Assembly (NCBI GenBank): GCA_903901915.1
Contig: CAIUSV010000044.1
Coordinates: 1-64,000 of the forward strand
Source: an uncultured Rhodospirillaceae bacterium
GTDB taxonomy: Bacteria; Pseudomonadota; Alphaproteobacteria; Rhodospirillales; Magnetospirillaceae
DNA length: 64,000 bases
Direction: 5' to 3'
The first letter of the stretch is position 1. Every line of letters starts with the position of its first letter. The notes under the pieces were generated by a model. It was given only the letters and a program-made list of their open reading frames with translations, searched no databases and was not told the origin of the DNA. The position numbers and the translations under genes are program-made. Shown one piece after another: positions 54,874-64,000 of the stretch.

Positions 54874-56935
54874 GGGTCCCCGTCTTCTTGTGGTTGCAAC
54901 CACCGCCGAACGCCGCCGTGCACTCCGCCATGGTCTTGGAGGCACGACTGATCGGGTCGGTCATGTAGAAGTTGTCGATACCAGACACCAGCGACCGGTC
55001 CGACGGCGTACCGTCGGTGCCGAAAGCGGCCCCCCAGGGGGCGGCGGTGACCTCGCCGATGGCGGCGAAGACCGGACTGACCTTGGTCAGACGCTCGCGC
55101 ACCGCCTTCAGGCTGTCGTAAGGCAGCAACTTACCCAACGTCTCGGACAGCGCGCGAATGATGCGCCAATCCTCCTTGGCCTCGCCGGGCGGGAAGACCG
55201 CCAGCTTGGTCTGCTGGGCCCGGCCTTCGGTGTTGACGTAGGTGGCGTTCTTCTCGGTATAGGCCGCACCGGGCAAAACCACGTCGGCGCGGTGCGCCCC
55301 GGCATCGCCATGGGACCCCTGATAGACCACGAAGGCACTGCCAAGGCCCTTGACGTCGATCTCGTCGGCGCCAAGCAGGAACACTACCGAGATGTCACCC
55401 TTGGCGGCGCCATCGACGATGGCGGCGGTATCCCGCCCCCCCGTCCCCGGCACGAAACCGAGGTCGAGACCACCGACGCGGGCCGCTGCTGTGTGCAGTA
55501 CGTTAAAGCCGTTCCAACCGTCCTTGACCAATCCGGCGGCATCGGCCAGCTTGCGGGCCAGCCCCAGGATCGCCGCACCGTCGTCAGCGGCCAAGGCGCC
55601 CTGACCGATGATCAGCGCCGGCTTGGCCGCCGCCTTCAGCACCTCGAAGAAGGGATGCTTGCCGTCGGCGATATCCTTGAGAACCGTCGCCGAAGCCCCC
55701 AGATGCTCGTACTTGTAGGTCAGGTCCGACTTGTGGCCGATGCGCGCCACCTTGAAGCCACCCTTGCTCCAACGCTTGCGAATGCGCGCGTTGAGTACCG
55801 GGGATTCCTTGCGCGGATTGGTGCCGATCAGCAACAGCGCGTCGGCCTCCTCGATGCCCGCCGCCGTGCTGTTGAACAGGTACGACGCCCGCACCGCCGG
55901 ATCGAGCTTGGCGCCGTCCTGACGACAATCCAGATTGGGCGACCCCAGCAGCGCCATCAGGTCCTTCAGCGCCACCATGGCCTCGGCGTCGGCCTGATCA
56001 CCGGCGATGGCGGCGATCTTCGAGCCGTCGAGGCCCTTGATCCTGGCGGCGATGGCGGCGAATGCCTCGGCCCAGCTCGCCGGCTGCAACTTGCCGTCCT
56101 TGCGGACATATGGCCGGTCCAGACGCTGGCGCTTAAGCCCATCGACGGCAAAGCGCGAGCGGTCCGACAACCATTCCTCGTTGACGTCCTCGTTGACGCG
56201 GGGCAGGACGCGAATGACCTCGTTGCCGCGGGTGTCGACCCGGATGGACGCGCCGAGGCCGTCCATGGCATCGATGCTTTCGGTCTTCTTCAACTCCCAC
56301 GCCCGGTAGGTATAGGACGCCGGCTTATTGGTCAGCGCCCCCACCGGGCACAGGTCGATCAGGTTACCCGACAGCTCGGACGAAACCGCTGCGTTGACGT
56401 AGCGACCGATCTCCAGGTGCTCGCCGCGACCGAGACCACCCAGCACCGGGGTGCCGGCGACTTCGGAAATGAAGCGGATACAGCGGGTGCATTGGATGCA
56501 GCGGGTCATCATGGTCTGAACCAGCGGACCATAATCCTTGTCCGGCACCGCCCGCTTGCCCTCCTGGCAACGGCCGCGATCGGAGCCATAGGCCATGGCC
56601 TGATCCTGCAGATCGCACTCGCCGCCCTGGTCGCAGATCGGGCAGTCGAGCGGATGGTTGATCAGCAGGAATTCCATCACCCCCTGGCGGGCCTTGCGCA
56701 CCACCGCGGTGTTGGTCTTGACCACCATGCCCTCGCCCACCGGTTGGGCGCAGGACGCCACCGGCTTGGGCATCTTCTCCACTTCCACCAAGCACATGCG
56801 GCAATTGCCGGCGATGGCGAGGCGCTCGTGATAGCAGAAACGCGGGATCTCGATGCCGAGTTGGTCGGCGGCCTGGATGATGGTCGTCCCGGCCTCGACT
56901 TCGATTTCCCTGCCGTCGATCGTCAGCTTGGGCAT
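54866..56935 (-). CDS. nuoG: NADH-quinone oxidoreductase subunit G
   Basis: A 689-residue iron-sulfur subunit. N-terminal 2Fe-2S and 4Fe-4S region: [40 protein letters not shown] and [13 protein letters not shown]. The rest is a molybdopterin-oxidoreductase-like fold without a Mo site. Length is normal for alphaproteobacteria. Confidence 0.97.
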   Translation of the reverse strand: MPKLTIDGREIEVEAGTTIIQAADQLGIEIPRFCYHERLAIAGNCRMCLVEVEKMPKPVASCAQPVGEGMVVKTNTAVVRKARQGVMEFLLINHPLDCPICDQGGECDLQDQAMAYGSDRGRCQEGKRAVPDKDYGPLVQTMMTRCIQCTRCIRFISEVAGTPVLGGLGRGEHLEIGRYVNAAVSSELSGNLIDLCPVGALTNKPASYTYRAWELKKTESIDAMDGLGASIRVDTRGNEVIRVLPRVNEDVNEEWLSDRSRFAVDGLKRQRLDRPYVRKDGKLQPASWAEAFAAIAARIKGLDGSKIAAIAGDQADAEAMVALKDLMALLGSPNLDCRQDGAKLDPAVRASYLFNSTAAGIEEADALLLIGTNPRKESPVLNARIRKRWSKGGFKVARIGHKSDLTYKYEHLGASATVLKDIADGKHPFFEVLKAAAKPALIIGQGALAADDGAAILGLARKLADAAGLVKDGWNGFNVLHTAAARVGGLDLGFVPGTGGRDTAAIVDGAAKGDISVVFLLGADEIDVKGLGSAFVVYQGSHGDAGAHRADVVLPGAAYTEKNATYVNTEGRAQQTKLAVFPPGEAKEDWRIIRALSETLGKLLPYDSLKAVRERLTKVSPVFAAIGEVTAAPWGAAFGTDGTPSDRSLVSGIDNFYMTDPISRASKTMAECTAAFGGGCNHKKTGTHG

Positions 56936-56952
56936 TGCCGTACTCTCTCTTC

Positions 56953-58236
56953 TCAGGCCGCGCGGGTCTTGGCTTGGCGATCCTTGATGCGCCGCTCAAG
57001 CTCGGGACGGAAGGTGCGGATCAGGCCCTGGACCGGCCACGCGGCCGCATCACCCAGGGCGCAGATGGTGTGACCCTCGATCTGCCGGGAAACCTCCTCG
57101 AGAAGGTCGATCTCGGACAGCTGGGCGTCGCCGGTAACCATGCGGTTCATGATGCGGGCCATCCAGCCGGTGCCTTCGCGGCACGGCGTGCACTGGCCGC
57201 AGCTCTCGTGCCAGTAGAACTTGGACAGCCGGGCGATGGCGCGGACCAGATCGGTGGACTTGTCCATGACGATCACCGCCGCGGTGCCAAGACCGGAGCG
57301 CTGGGCCTTGAGCGCGTCGAAATCCATGGTCACGGTATCGCACTGAGCCTTGTTCAGCATCGGCACCGACGACCCGCCGGGAATGATCGCCAACAGATTG
57401 TCCCAGCCGCCGCGCACACCGCCGGCATGCTTTTCGATGAGGTCCTTGAGCGGAACACCCATTTCCTCTTCGACGTTGCACGGATTGTTCACATGGCCGG
57501 AAATGCAGAACACCTTGGTGCCGGTGTTGTTGGGCTTGCCCAGGCCGGCGAACCAGGAGGCACCGCGACGCAGGATGGTGGGCGAAACCGCGATGGATTC
57601 CACGTTGTTAACCGTGGTCGGACAGCCGTAAAGGCCGACACCGGCCGGAAACGGCGGCTTCAGGCGGGGCTGGCCCTTCTTGCCTTCCAAGCTTTCGATC
57701 AGCGCCGATTCCTCGCCGCAAACATAGGCGCCGGCGCCGCGATGGACGTAGACCTCGCAGTCCCAGCCCGAGCCGCAGGCGTTCGGCCCGATCAGGCCGG
57801 CAGCCCTGGCTTCGTCGATGGCGTAGTTGAGGTGTTCGGCCTCGCGCACGAATTCGCCGCGAATATAGATATAAGCGGCGTGCGCCCCGATGGCGAAACT
57901 GGCGATCAGCGCGCCCTCGACCAGCTTATGCGGATCGAACCGCATCATCTCGCGGTCCTTGCAGGTGCCGGGCTCGCCCTCGTCGGCGTTGATAACGAGG
58001 TAGTGCGGCCGTGGCCCTTCGGTCTTGGGCATGAACGACCACTTCACCCCGGTGGGGAAGCCGGCGCCGCCTCGGCCGCGCAGACCGGAATTCTTCATCT
58101 CGTCGATGATCCAGTCGCGGCCCTTGGCGAGAATGTCCTTGGTGCCATTCCAGTCCCCGCGTGAGCGCGCCCCGGCCAGCCGCCAGTCGTGGAGGCCGTA
58201 CAGGTTGGTGAAGATCCTATCTGAGTCGCGCAGCAT
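56953..58236 (-). CDS. nuoF: NADH-quinone oxidoreductase subunit F
   Basis: A 427-residue NADH- and FMN-binding subunit. Start ATG 58236, sharing one base with the nuoE stop; the ORF-track start lies 70 codons inside nuoE. Motifs: [20 protein letters not shown] (NADH site), [16 protein letters not shown] (FMN site) and [12 protein letters not shown] with HTICALGD (cluster N3). Confidence 0.97.
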   Translation of the reverse strand: MLRDSDRIFTNLYGLHDWRLAGARSRGDWNGTKDILAKGRDWIIDEMKNSGLRGRGGAGFPTGVKWSFMPKTEGPRPHYLVINADEGEPGTCKDREMMRFDPHKLVEGALIASFAIGAHAAYIYIRGEFVREAEHLNYAIDEARAAGLIGPNACGSGWDCEVYVHRGAGAYVCGEESALIESLEGKKGQPRLKPPFPAGVGLYGCPTTVNNVESIAVSPTILRRGASWFAGLGKPNNTGTKVFCISGHVNNPCNVEEEMGVPLKDLIEKHAGGVRGGWDNLLAIIPGGSSVPMLNKAQCDTVTMDFDALKAQRSGLGTAAVIVMDKSTDLVRAIARLSKFYWHESCGQCTPCREGTGWMARIMNRMVTGDAQLSEIDLLEEVSRQIEGHTICALGDAAAWPVQGLIRTFRPELERRIKDRQAKTRAA

Positions 58237-58844
58237 CAGGCCTTCTCCGTCTGGAAGGTAAGCTCGGTGAGCGAAGTCGGCCCGCCCGCCGGGCACGAGA
58301 ACTGGCGACCGTTCTGCGGACCCGGCTTGGGGGTCTCGCCGCGCTTCAGCGCCTCCAGCACCGCCTTGGTGCTGTTGGCGTCCAGGTCCTCGTAATAATC
58401 GTCGTTGATCTGCATCATCGGCGCGTTGACGCAGGCGCCCAGGCATTCAACTTCCGACAGGGTAAACAGCCCGTCGGAGGTCATGTCGCCGAAATCGACG
58501 CCCAGCGCCGCCTTGGCGGCGGCAACCACGTCGTCGGAACCTCGCAGCATGCAGGGCAGGTTGGTGCAGACCTGGACGTGGAACTTACCCACCGGCTTGC
58601 GGTTGTACATGGTGTAGAAGGTCGCCACCTCCTCCACCCGGATGGGGGCCATGTCCAGCATGCCGGCAATCACCTCCATGGCGGCGCGGCTGACCCAGCC
58701 TTCCTGGCGCTGGGCCAGATCAAGCAGCGGCATCACCGCGCTCTGCTGGCGGCCGGCGGGATATTTGGCGATGAAGGCCTTGGCCTTCTCGGCATAATCC
58801 GCCGTGAAGGCGAAGCTGTTCGGTTCGTGGGTCATGTTGCTCAT
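58236..58844 (-). CDS. nuoE: NADH-quinone oxidoreductase subunit E
   Basis: A 202-residue thioredoxin-like 2Fe-2S subunit with C-x4-C in VCTNLPCML and C-x3-C in [10 protein letters not shown] (cluster N1a). The last 40 residues carry a second Cys region ([11 protein letters not shown]) that is an extension seen in alphaproteobacteria. Start overlaps nuoD stop by 4 nt. Confidence 0.96.
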   Translation of the reverse strand: MSNMTHEPNSFAFTADYAEKAKAFIAKYPAGRQQSAVMPLLDLAQRQEGWVSRAAMEVIAGMLDMAPIRVEEVATFYTMYNRKPVGKFHVQVCTNLPCMLRGSDDVVAAAKAALGVDFGDMTSDGLFTLSEVECLGACVNAPMMQINDDYYEDLDANSTKAVLEALKRGETPKPGPQNGRQFSCPAGGPTSLTELTFQTEKA

Positions 58845-60019
58845 CGGTCGATCTCGCCGAAAACGATGTCGACGGAGCCGATGTTGGCGACCACGTCGGC
58901 CAGCATGTGCCCCTTGGACATCATGTCGAGGGCCTGGAGGGAGACGAACCCCGGCGGCCGGATCTTGCAGCGGTAAGGCTTACCCGAGCCGTCGGAGATC
59001 AGATAGACCGAGAACTCGCCCTTGGGCGCCTCGGTAGCGGCATAGACCTCGCCGGCCGGGACATGGAAGCCCTCGGTGCACAGCTTGAAGTGATGGATCA
59101 ACGCCTCCATCGAAGTCTTCATCTCGGCGCGCGGCGGTGGGCTGACCTTGCGGTCCTGCACCTTGACCGGGCCGCCCGGCATCTTGGCCAGGCACTGCTT
59201 CATGATCTTGATGCTTTCGCGCATTTCGAGAATGCGCATCAGGTAGCGGTCGTAGCAATCGCCGTGGCTGCCCACCGGAATGTCGAAGTCCATCTCGTCA
59301 TAGACTTCGTAGGGCTGGGCCTTGCGCAGGTCCCAGGCGATGCCCGAGGCGCGCAGATTGGCGCCGGTAAAGCCCCAGTCCAGGGCCTGATCCGGACTGA
59401 CGATGCCGATATCCACCACCCGCTGCTTGAAGATGCGGTTTTCGGTGGCGATGGTCTCCATGTCGTCGAGGACGGGAATGAAGGTCTCACACCACTGGCC
59501 GATGTCGTCGAGCAGATCCGGCGGCAGATCGGCGGCGACGCCGCCCACCCGGAAATAGGCGGTATGGAGCCGGGCACCCGAGGCGCGCTCGTAATACTCC
59601 ATCAGCTTCTCGCGTTCCTCGAAGGCGTAGAGCAGCGGCGTCATGCCGCCCACGTCCATGACGAAACAGCCGACGTTCAGCAGATGGTTGAGGATGCGGC
59701 TGAGCTCGGCCATCAGCGTGCGGATGTACTTGGCCCGCGGCGGCAATTCGATCCCCAGCAGCCGCTCCGTCGCCAGGACGAACGGATGCTCCTGGTTCAT
59801 GGTGCCGACATAATCCAGCCGGTCGAAATACGGCGTCGATTGCAGGTAGGTCTTGTGCTCAATCAGCTTCTCGGTACCCCGATGCAGCAGGCCGATATGG
59901 GGGTCGGCTCGCGCCACCACCTCGCCCGCCATCTCCAGCACCAGACGCAGCACGCCGTGCGCCGCCGGATGCTGGGGACCGAAATTGATGCTGTAATTCT
60001 GGATCTGGGATTCGGCCAT
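58841..60019 (-). CDS. nuoD: NADH-quinone oxidoreductase subunit D
   Basis: A 392-residue 49-kDa-type subunit lining the quinone site: [19 protein letters not shown] (conserved His), [26 protein letters not shown] and the C-terminal DIVFGEIDR. Separate from NuoC, as usual in alphaproteobacteria. It begins one base after the nuoC stop. Confidence 0.97.
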   Translation of the reverse strand: MAESQIQNYSINFGPQHPAAHGVLRLVLEMAGEVVARADPHIGLLHRGTEKLIEHKTYLQSTPYFDRLDYVGTMNQEHPFVLATERLLGIELPPRAKYIRTLMAELSRILNHLLNVGCFVMDVGGMTPLLYAFEEREKLMEYYERASGARLHTAYFRVGGVAADLPPDLLDDIGQWCETFIPVLDDMETIATENRIFKQRVVDIGIVSPDQALDWGFTGANLRASGIAWDLRKAQPYEVYDEMDFDIPVGSHGDCYDRYLMRILEMRESIKIMKQCLAKMPGGPVKVQDRKVSPPPRAEMKTSMEALIHHFKLCTEGFHVPAGEVYAATEAPKGEFSVYLISDGSGKPYRCKIRPPGFVSLQALDMMSKGHMLADVVANIGSVDIVFGEIDR

Positions 60020-60020
60020 C

Positions 60021-60623
60021 TCAGCTATTCCCCCCGGCCTTCTCGTCGCCCGGCAGCGGACCTTCCCACGGCGACAGGAAATCGAAGCTGCGGAAATCCT
60101 GGGTGAGTTTCACCGGCTCGTAGACCACCCGCTTCTGCTCGTCGTCGTAACGCACCTCGACATAGCCGGTCAGCGGGAAATCCTTGCGCAGCGGATGCCC
60201 CTCGAAGCCGTAATCGGTCAGGATGCGGCGCAGATCGGGATGGTCGGAGAACAGCACCCCGTACATGTCCCACACCTCGCGCTCGAACCACCCCGCCGAA
60301 CTGAACACCCCGGTCACCGAGGGAACCGGAGTCTCCTCGTCGGTGGCGACCTTCACCCGGACCCGCTGGTTATGCTTCAGCGACAGCAGGTGATAGACCA
60401 CGTCGAAGCGCTGCTCGCGCGACGGCCAGTCCACCCCGCACACATCCACCAGCTGCTTGAACAGGCAACCGGCGTCGTCACGGAGATAGGTGAGAACCTT
60501 GACCACCCCGGCGGCGCGGACCTGAAGCGTCAGTTCGCCGCAGCGATTGACCTCGGTCCCCAACACGTCCTGGGGCAGGGCTGCGGCGATGTAGTCGCCA
60601 AGATCCTTCAGCGCTTGCGTCAT
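60021..60623 (-). CDS. nuoC: NADH-quinone oxidoreductase subunit C
   Basis: A 200-residue 30-kDa-type subunit. ATG 60623 starts MTQALKDLG; the longer ORF-track frame runs into nuoB. Motifs: [20 protein letters not shown] and [41 protein letters not shown] are diagnostic. Confidence 0.97.
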   Translation of the reverse strand: MTQALKDLGDYIAAALPQDVLGTEVNRCGELTLQVRAAGVVKVLTYLRDDAGCLFKQLVDVCGVDWPSREQRFDVVYHLLSLKHNQRVRVKVATDEETPVPSVTGVFSSAGWFEREVWDMYGVLFSDHPDLRRILTDYGFEGHPLRKDFPLTGYVEVRYDDEQKRVVYEPVKLTQDFRSFDFLSPWEGPLPGDEKAGGNS

Positions 60624-60646
60624 GTTGGGCAATCCCTGTTTGTGCG

Positions 60647-61213
60647 CTAGCGGAAAATCGACCCGGTGCGCCGGATCTTCTTCTTCAGTTGCAGGATGCC
60701 GTACATCAGCGCCTCGGCGCTGGGCGGGCAGCCCGGCACATAGATATCCACCGGCACGATGCGGTCGCACCCGCGTACCACCGAGTAGGAATAATGGTAG
60801 TAGCCGCCACCGTTGGCGCACGATCCCATCGAGATCACCCAGCGCGGCTCGGCCATCTGGTCGTAGACGCGCCGTAGCGCCGGCGCCATCTTGTTGGTCA
60901 GCGTGCCGGCGACGATCATCAGGTCGGACTGGCGCGGGCTGGGACGGAAGACGACGCCGAAGCGGTCCATGTCGTAACGCGAACAGCCCGCGTGCATCAT
61001 CTCGACGGCGCAACAGGCCAGACCGAAGGTCACCGGCCAAAGGCTGCCGGTACGGGCCCAGTTGACCACGGCGTCGACGCTGGCGACGACAAAACCCTTA
61101 TCGGAAATCTCGTCGGTGACGACACGCAGCAGCGCATCCTGGGCCGGACCGGGAGGCAGCGGCGCCGCGTGGTCGGCCGACAGGATGCCGGTGGAGGACG
61201 GGTTCACTCCCAT
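60647..61213 (-). CDS. nuoB: NADH-quinone oxidoreductase subunit B
   Basis: A 188-residue subunit holding cluster N2: [23 protein letters not shown] and [11 protein letters not shown] supply the four cysteines. I take ATG 61213 (AAAGGGAG seven bases upstream), overlapping nuoA by 10 nt; ATG 61234 is an alternative. Confidence 0.95.
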   Translation of the reverse strand: MGVNPSSTGILSADHAAPLPPGPAQDALLRVVTDEISDKGFVVASVDAVVNWARTGSLWPVTFGLACCAVEMMHAGCSRYDMDRFGVVFRPSPRQSDLMIVAGTLTNKMAPALRRVYDQMAEPRWVISMGSCANGGGYYHYSYSVVRGCDRIVPVDIYVPGCPPSAEALMYGILQLKKKIRRTGSIFR

Positions 61214-61569
61214 TCCAGGGCTCCCTTTCGCCATTCATAGATGAAGCCGACGGTCAGCACGCCCAGGAACAGCATCATCGACCAGAACCCGAACATGCCG
61301 ATCTTGCCCAGCGTCACCGCCCACGGAAACAGGAAGGCGACTTCCAGGTCAAAGATGATGAACAGGATGGCGACGAGGTAGAACCGCACCTCGAACTTGG
61401 AACGGGCATCGCCGAAGGCGTCGAAGCCGCATTCATAGGCGGCCGCCTTCTCCGTGTCGGGCTTCTGGGTCGCGACCAGCCATGAGCCGCCGACACAGAT
61501 CCCGGCGACGACGATGGCGATGCCGAGAAAAACCAGGATAGGCAGATATTCGAGCAGCCAAGCGTCCAT
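61204..61569 (-). CDS. nuoA: NADH-quinone oxidoreductase subunit A
   Basis: A 121-residue three-helix subunit: [41 protein letters not shown] is diagnostic, with the conserved Cys in the loop. First gene of the 14-gene nuo operon read leftward. Confidence 0.96.
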   Translation of the reverse strand: MDAWLLEYLPILVFLGIAIVVAGICVGGSWLVATQKPDTEKAAAYECGFDAFGDARSKFEVRFYLVAILFIIFDLEVAFLFPWAVTLGKIGMFGFWSMMLFLGVLTVGFIYEWRKGALEWE

Positions 61570-61806
61570 CGTCCCGCCCTACCAAAAGGTGTTCCGACCC
61601 GAGGCCCCATCCCGACTTCCGGATCGTCGCGCGCCCGATCCCGCCCTTAGACTGCCAAACATCTTGGAATTGTCGTCATGGCGGGGTGGTGCGAAAGCGA
61701 CGGTTCGTGAATGCCGATCGGGAGCGACCTCCTGCTACAAACCACACCACACTGCGCCCGCCCTTGGCCGGTCGCCCCCCGCGGAACCACCTCTATCAGG
61801 GCGGTA
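61570..61806 (-). promoter_or_regulatory. Upstream region of the nuo operon
   Basis: A 237-nt gene-free stretch between tRNA-Asp and nuoA, which must contain the nuo promoter. I see no convincing -35/-10 pair or operator. The AATTGTCGTCATG stretch near 61670 is the only AT-richer part. Confidence 0.3.
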
Positions 61807-61883
61807 TGGCGGGAGTGACGGGGCTCGAACCCGCGACCTCCGGCGTGACAGGCCGGCGCTCTGACCGACTGAGCTACACCCCC
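61807..61883 (-). tRNA. tRNA-Asp (anticodon GTC)
   Basis: A 77-nt cloverleaf with encoded CCA. Acceptor GGGGGTG pairs with CACTCCC with one G-T pair; D arm GCTC/GAGC; anticodon stem CCGGC/GCCGG with loop CTGTCAC (GTC); T arm GCGGG/CCCGT with TTCGAGC. Canonical apart from the wobble in the acceptor stem. Confidence 0.95.
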
Positions 61884-62289
61884 CGCGGCCACCCGCGTGG
61901 GTAGGAGCGGTGTAATCCAGGGCCAATGACCTGTCAAGCCAACAAGGTGATACCCACAACATTTTTATGGCGGAAGGGGCATGCGGAAATCCGCGAGGGA
62001 AGCTGGCACGCCAAAATTGGCCGATCGTCACGATGGCTAGATTTATAATAATTGCCGACTTATCCCAAAGTATGCGCAGTATAACCATATTCGGCGCCGA
62101 CTGGACTTTGCATAGTCTTCGCTAGATCACAATGAAATGTCTTGATGTTTTTTTGACATAGATCAGTTGTTAACGTTTCGTCACCTTTCGCCGCGTAAAA
62201 TGGCGCATAACTGACGATGAGGGGGCGGTCTTTTTCCGGCATCCCACAGGTGCGGAAGGCCGGCGTGAGAGTCGGCGCGATCTCACCGG
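61884..62289. other. Gene-poor stretch of about 400 bases
   Basis: AT-richer than its surroundings. The 60-codon minus ORF at 62060-62242 lacks a ribosome site and recognisable features, so I leave it out. GCCGGCGTGAGA (62259-62270) and TCTCACCGGC (62281-62290) form a hairpin just past the GGDEF gene stop and may end that transcript. TTGAC-N4-ATCAG (62153-62166) is a loose FNR-like match without an obvious target gene. Confidence 0.4.
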
Positions 62290-63765
62290 CTACCCACGTC
62301 CGACGACGGGAGACTGGCTGCTCCGGCGCTTGGCCTCATACATGGCGGCATCCGCATCCTTGATGATCTGATCCGGATCGCCATCATCTCCCAGGAACAG
62401 CCGTATCCCGATACTGGTTGACCCCTGGTGGCGAATATCGCCCAACACATACTCCTCGCTGAGACTCCGACGGAGTTTATCGGCTACCGAATTGGCCTGA
62501 GCCGCCGCCCGGTCCGGATCGGGCCCCAACCGTTCCAGCACCACAACGAACTCATCGCCACCGATCCGGGCGACGGTATCGCTGTCGCGCACCGACGCCA
62601 GCAGGCGGCGACCGACTTCCAACAGCAGGCGATCTCCGACATCATGGCCGTGCGTATCGTTTAACTGTTTGAATTTATTCAGATCAAGAAACAGAACCGC
62701 CAGATGGCTGTCGTCACGCCGGCTGGTGCTCAATGCCCGGCTCAACCGATCCAGCAGGAGACGGCGGTTGGGAAGATGGGTCAGCGCATCATGAAAGGCG
62801 ATATGGCGTAGTTCCTCTTCTCTGCGTTTGCGCTCGGTCAGGTCAACGAACTGGATCAGCAGATGCCCTTCGCCGTCGAGATAGGTCGGCAGTATCCGGG
62901 CTTCGACCCAAATTTTCCCATTGCAGGGGGTTACGACGTTGATTTCCCGCTGCTGCGGGCTGTGGTGCGCCAGCGCGGTCAGGCAATCGCCGAGAAGGCC
63001 GGATTCCCGCCACGCCTCGATGGCGTGGAAGTTTTGCGCGGCAAGGTCCTCCCGCGTCGCGCCGACAAGCCGGGCATAGGCGTCATTCGCCAGAACGCAC
63101 CGGCCACTGCCGGCATACACCCCCATCGGAAGTGGTGAGCACAGAAGAATCGTCTTGTTGAAGTCAAGAGCTTCGGAGAGGTGCCGGGTACGCTCGATGA
63201 CGCGATCTTCCAGGGTCGTGATCGAGGCAGCCAGATTCTGAAACAGCCTTGCGTTATCGATGGCGACGCTCGCCTGATTGGCGAATAGCGTCATGACGGT
63301 CAGGTCGCGGGTGTCGAAAGAAGCGCCACCTTCCTTGCCCATCGCCGACAGTCCGCCGATGATGACGCCGCGGCATATCAGCGGAACCAGCAGAATCGAA
63401 GACATGCCCGGTGCCCAACGCTTGCTGGAATCCAGCTCGAAATCCCAGTGCTCGCCGAAAAGCAGCGGCCGTTGGCGTTGGAGGACCCAGCCGCAGGGGC
63501 CCTCTTGAATCGGAAAGGTTTGATTGAGAAGCATCGACGCGAACTTTCCGTGCGCCGCGCCATAGGTGAAGGTCCGGCGATCAGGATCGATCAGCGGTAC
63601 GACCAGCGTCTCGGCATTCACGACCTGGCGGGCGGCCTCGGCCACCGATACCAGCAGGTGCTCCAGATTCAGTTCCGAGACCAGATTCTCCCCCAGCGCC
63701 AGCAAAAGCTCCATTTCCTTGCTGGTCAGCGCAGGGGGGCCGGTGATGTCGTTGAGTTCGTCCAT
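62290..63765 (-). CDS. Diguanylate cyclase with GAF and PAS domains
   Basis: A 491-residue soluble protein. Residues 15-175 are a GAF domain (ELNLEHLLVSVAEAARQVV and GLSAMGKEGGASFDTRDL), residues 200-310 a PAS domain (MGVYAGSGRCVLANDAYARLVGA), residues 325-485 a GGDEF domain with intact IGGDEF and the inhibition site RDSD before it. It should synthesise cyclic-di-GMP in response to a small ligand or redox cue. It is the second active-looking cyclase in the window, and no EAL or HD-GYP phosphodiesterase is seen. The DsrE-like gene ends 30 nt before its start on the same strand. Confidence 0.94.
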   Translation of the reverse strand: MDELNDITGPPALTSKEMELLLALGENLVSELNLEHLLVSVAEAARQVVNAETLVVPLIDPDRRTFTYGAAHGKFASMLLNQTFPIQEGPCGWVLQRQRPLLFGEHWDFELDSSKRWAPGMSSILLVPLICRGVIIGGLSAMGKEGGASFDTRDLTVMTLFANQASVAIDNARLFQNLAASITTLEDRVIERTRHLSEALDFNKTILLCSPLPMGVYAGSGRCVLANDAYARLVGATREDLAAQNFHAIEAWRESGLLGDCLTALAHHSPQQREINVVTPCNGKIWVEARILPTYLDGEGHLLIQFVDLTERKRREEELRHIAFHDALTHLPNRRLLLDRLSRALSTSRRDDSHLAVLFLDLNKFKQLNDTHGHDVGDRLLLEVGRRLLASVRDSDTVARIGGDEFVVVLERLGPDPDRAAAQANSVADKLRRSLSEEYVLGDIRHQGSTSIGIRLFLGDDGDPDQIIKDADAAMYEAKRRSSQSPVVGRG

Positions 63766-63795
63766 CGACGTGATCTCGAAAACAGCCGCTGAGGA

Positions 63796-64000
63796 TCAGA
63801 ACGTGACGTTGTAGTCCGCGCCCGCGACCTCAAGATAATAGGAGGTGACGCCCTTGACCTCGGCATCCACGATCAGGTCATGGGGAACCGAGGTCGCCAG
63901 GGCATCGACGCAGACCTGGCAGATGGTATAGCGGACCCCCAGGTCGCTGGCGTGACGGATCAGGTCCTCCAGTTGGGCCATGCCCTTGCGGCGCATGACG
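63796..64000 (-). CDS. DsrE/DsrF-like protein, C-terminal part (cut by window edge)
   Basis: The frame is open to the window edge. The visible 67 or so residues (QLEDLIRHASDLGVRYTICQVCVDALA, then SVPHDLIVDAEVKGVTSYYLEVAG) match the end of DsrE-fold sulfur-relay or peroxiredoxin-like proteins, with cysteines in the C-Q-V-C position. The Met at 63996 is internal, not a start. Family-level call only; 30 nt separate its stop from the GGDEF gene, so co-transcription is likely. Confidence 0.7.
   Translation of the reverse strand, partial: VMRRKGMAQLEDLIRHASDLGVRYTICQVCVDALATSVPHDLIVDAEVKGVTSYYLEVAGADYNVTF

Noticed and set aside
54872-57073. 733-codon plus-strand ORF
   Set aside because: Antisense to nuoG with no recognisable domain.
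62153-62166. FNR-box-like TTGAC-N4-ATCAG
   Set aside because: Two mismatches to the consensus and no gene start downstream on either strand within a sensible distance.
62060-62242. 60-codon minus ORF in the gene-poor stretch
   Set aside because: No ribosome site, atypical codon use and no recognisable feature.

Overview
The window is high-GC alphaproteobacterial DNA. The gene order nuoA-N followed by birA, coaX and rnj, an F1-ATPase zeta-type DUF1476 protein and a PhaP-type phasin all fit Rhodospirillales. One protein at 16.9 kb ends in the Leu-Gly repeat plus A-W-G-P membrane segment typical of magnetosome proteins Mms6, MamD and MamG. With the many chemoreceptors and hemerythrins, this points to a Magnetospirillum-like magnetotactic bacterium. 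This identification is by recall of family sequences, not by a database search.

Layout. 0-4.6 kb: the tail of an acyl-CoA dehydrogenase, an RnfD/NqrB-like membrane protein coupled to a DUF2330 protein, a small-heat-shock gene with a ROSE-like 5' leader, and a DyP peroxidase. 4.8-24.8 kb: a dense sensory region. It holds two paralogous histidine kinases overlapping a REC-HDOD regulator, a rhodanese divergent from a phasin, a lone receiver, a membrane protein with a type IVb-pilin-like C-terminus, and a chemoreceptor with a CZB zinc domain. An FNR-like regulator is then divergent, across an 18-bp perfect palindrome, from a two-gene unit encoding a tandem-CZB protein and the Mms6-like protein. 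A large hybrid kinase, a hemerythrin-PilZ protein, a chemoreceptor ending in hemerythrin, and a REC-LuxR regulator complete the region. 25.2-28.5 kb: an arsR-arsM set with a sigma-region-4 remnant, an MFS transporter and a coupled 40-residue membrane ORF, flanked by decayed fragments and tRNA-Thr.

28.7-44.3 kb is mostly housekeeping (dcd, usp, dsbB, meaB-like GTPase, purC/purS, pyruvate kinase), a GGDEF protein, and a catabolic cluster (FadR-type regulator divergent from a solute-binding protein, a benzoate-CoA-ligase-like enzyme and a quinone-oxidoreductase-like enzyme). Two near-identical 90-bp inverted copies of an intergenic element, each between convergent genes, look like a mobile or dispersed bidirectional terminator. 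44.3-61.6 kb is the complete 14-gene complex I operon running leftward into birA, coaX and rnj with 4-nt start/stop overlaps. 61.8-64 kb holds tRNA-Asp, a GAF-PAS-GGDEF protein and the start-side-truncated end of a DsrE-like gene.

The most interesting unit is the FNR-like / tandem-CZB / Mms6-like divergon (15.15-17.33 kb). It joins a possible redox or oxygen regulator, a metal-ligand protein and a biomineralisation-type membrane protein, with no other magnetosome gene in view.
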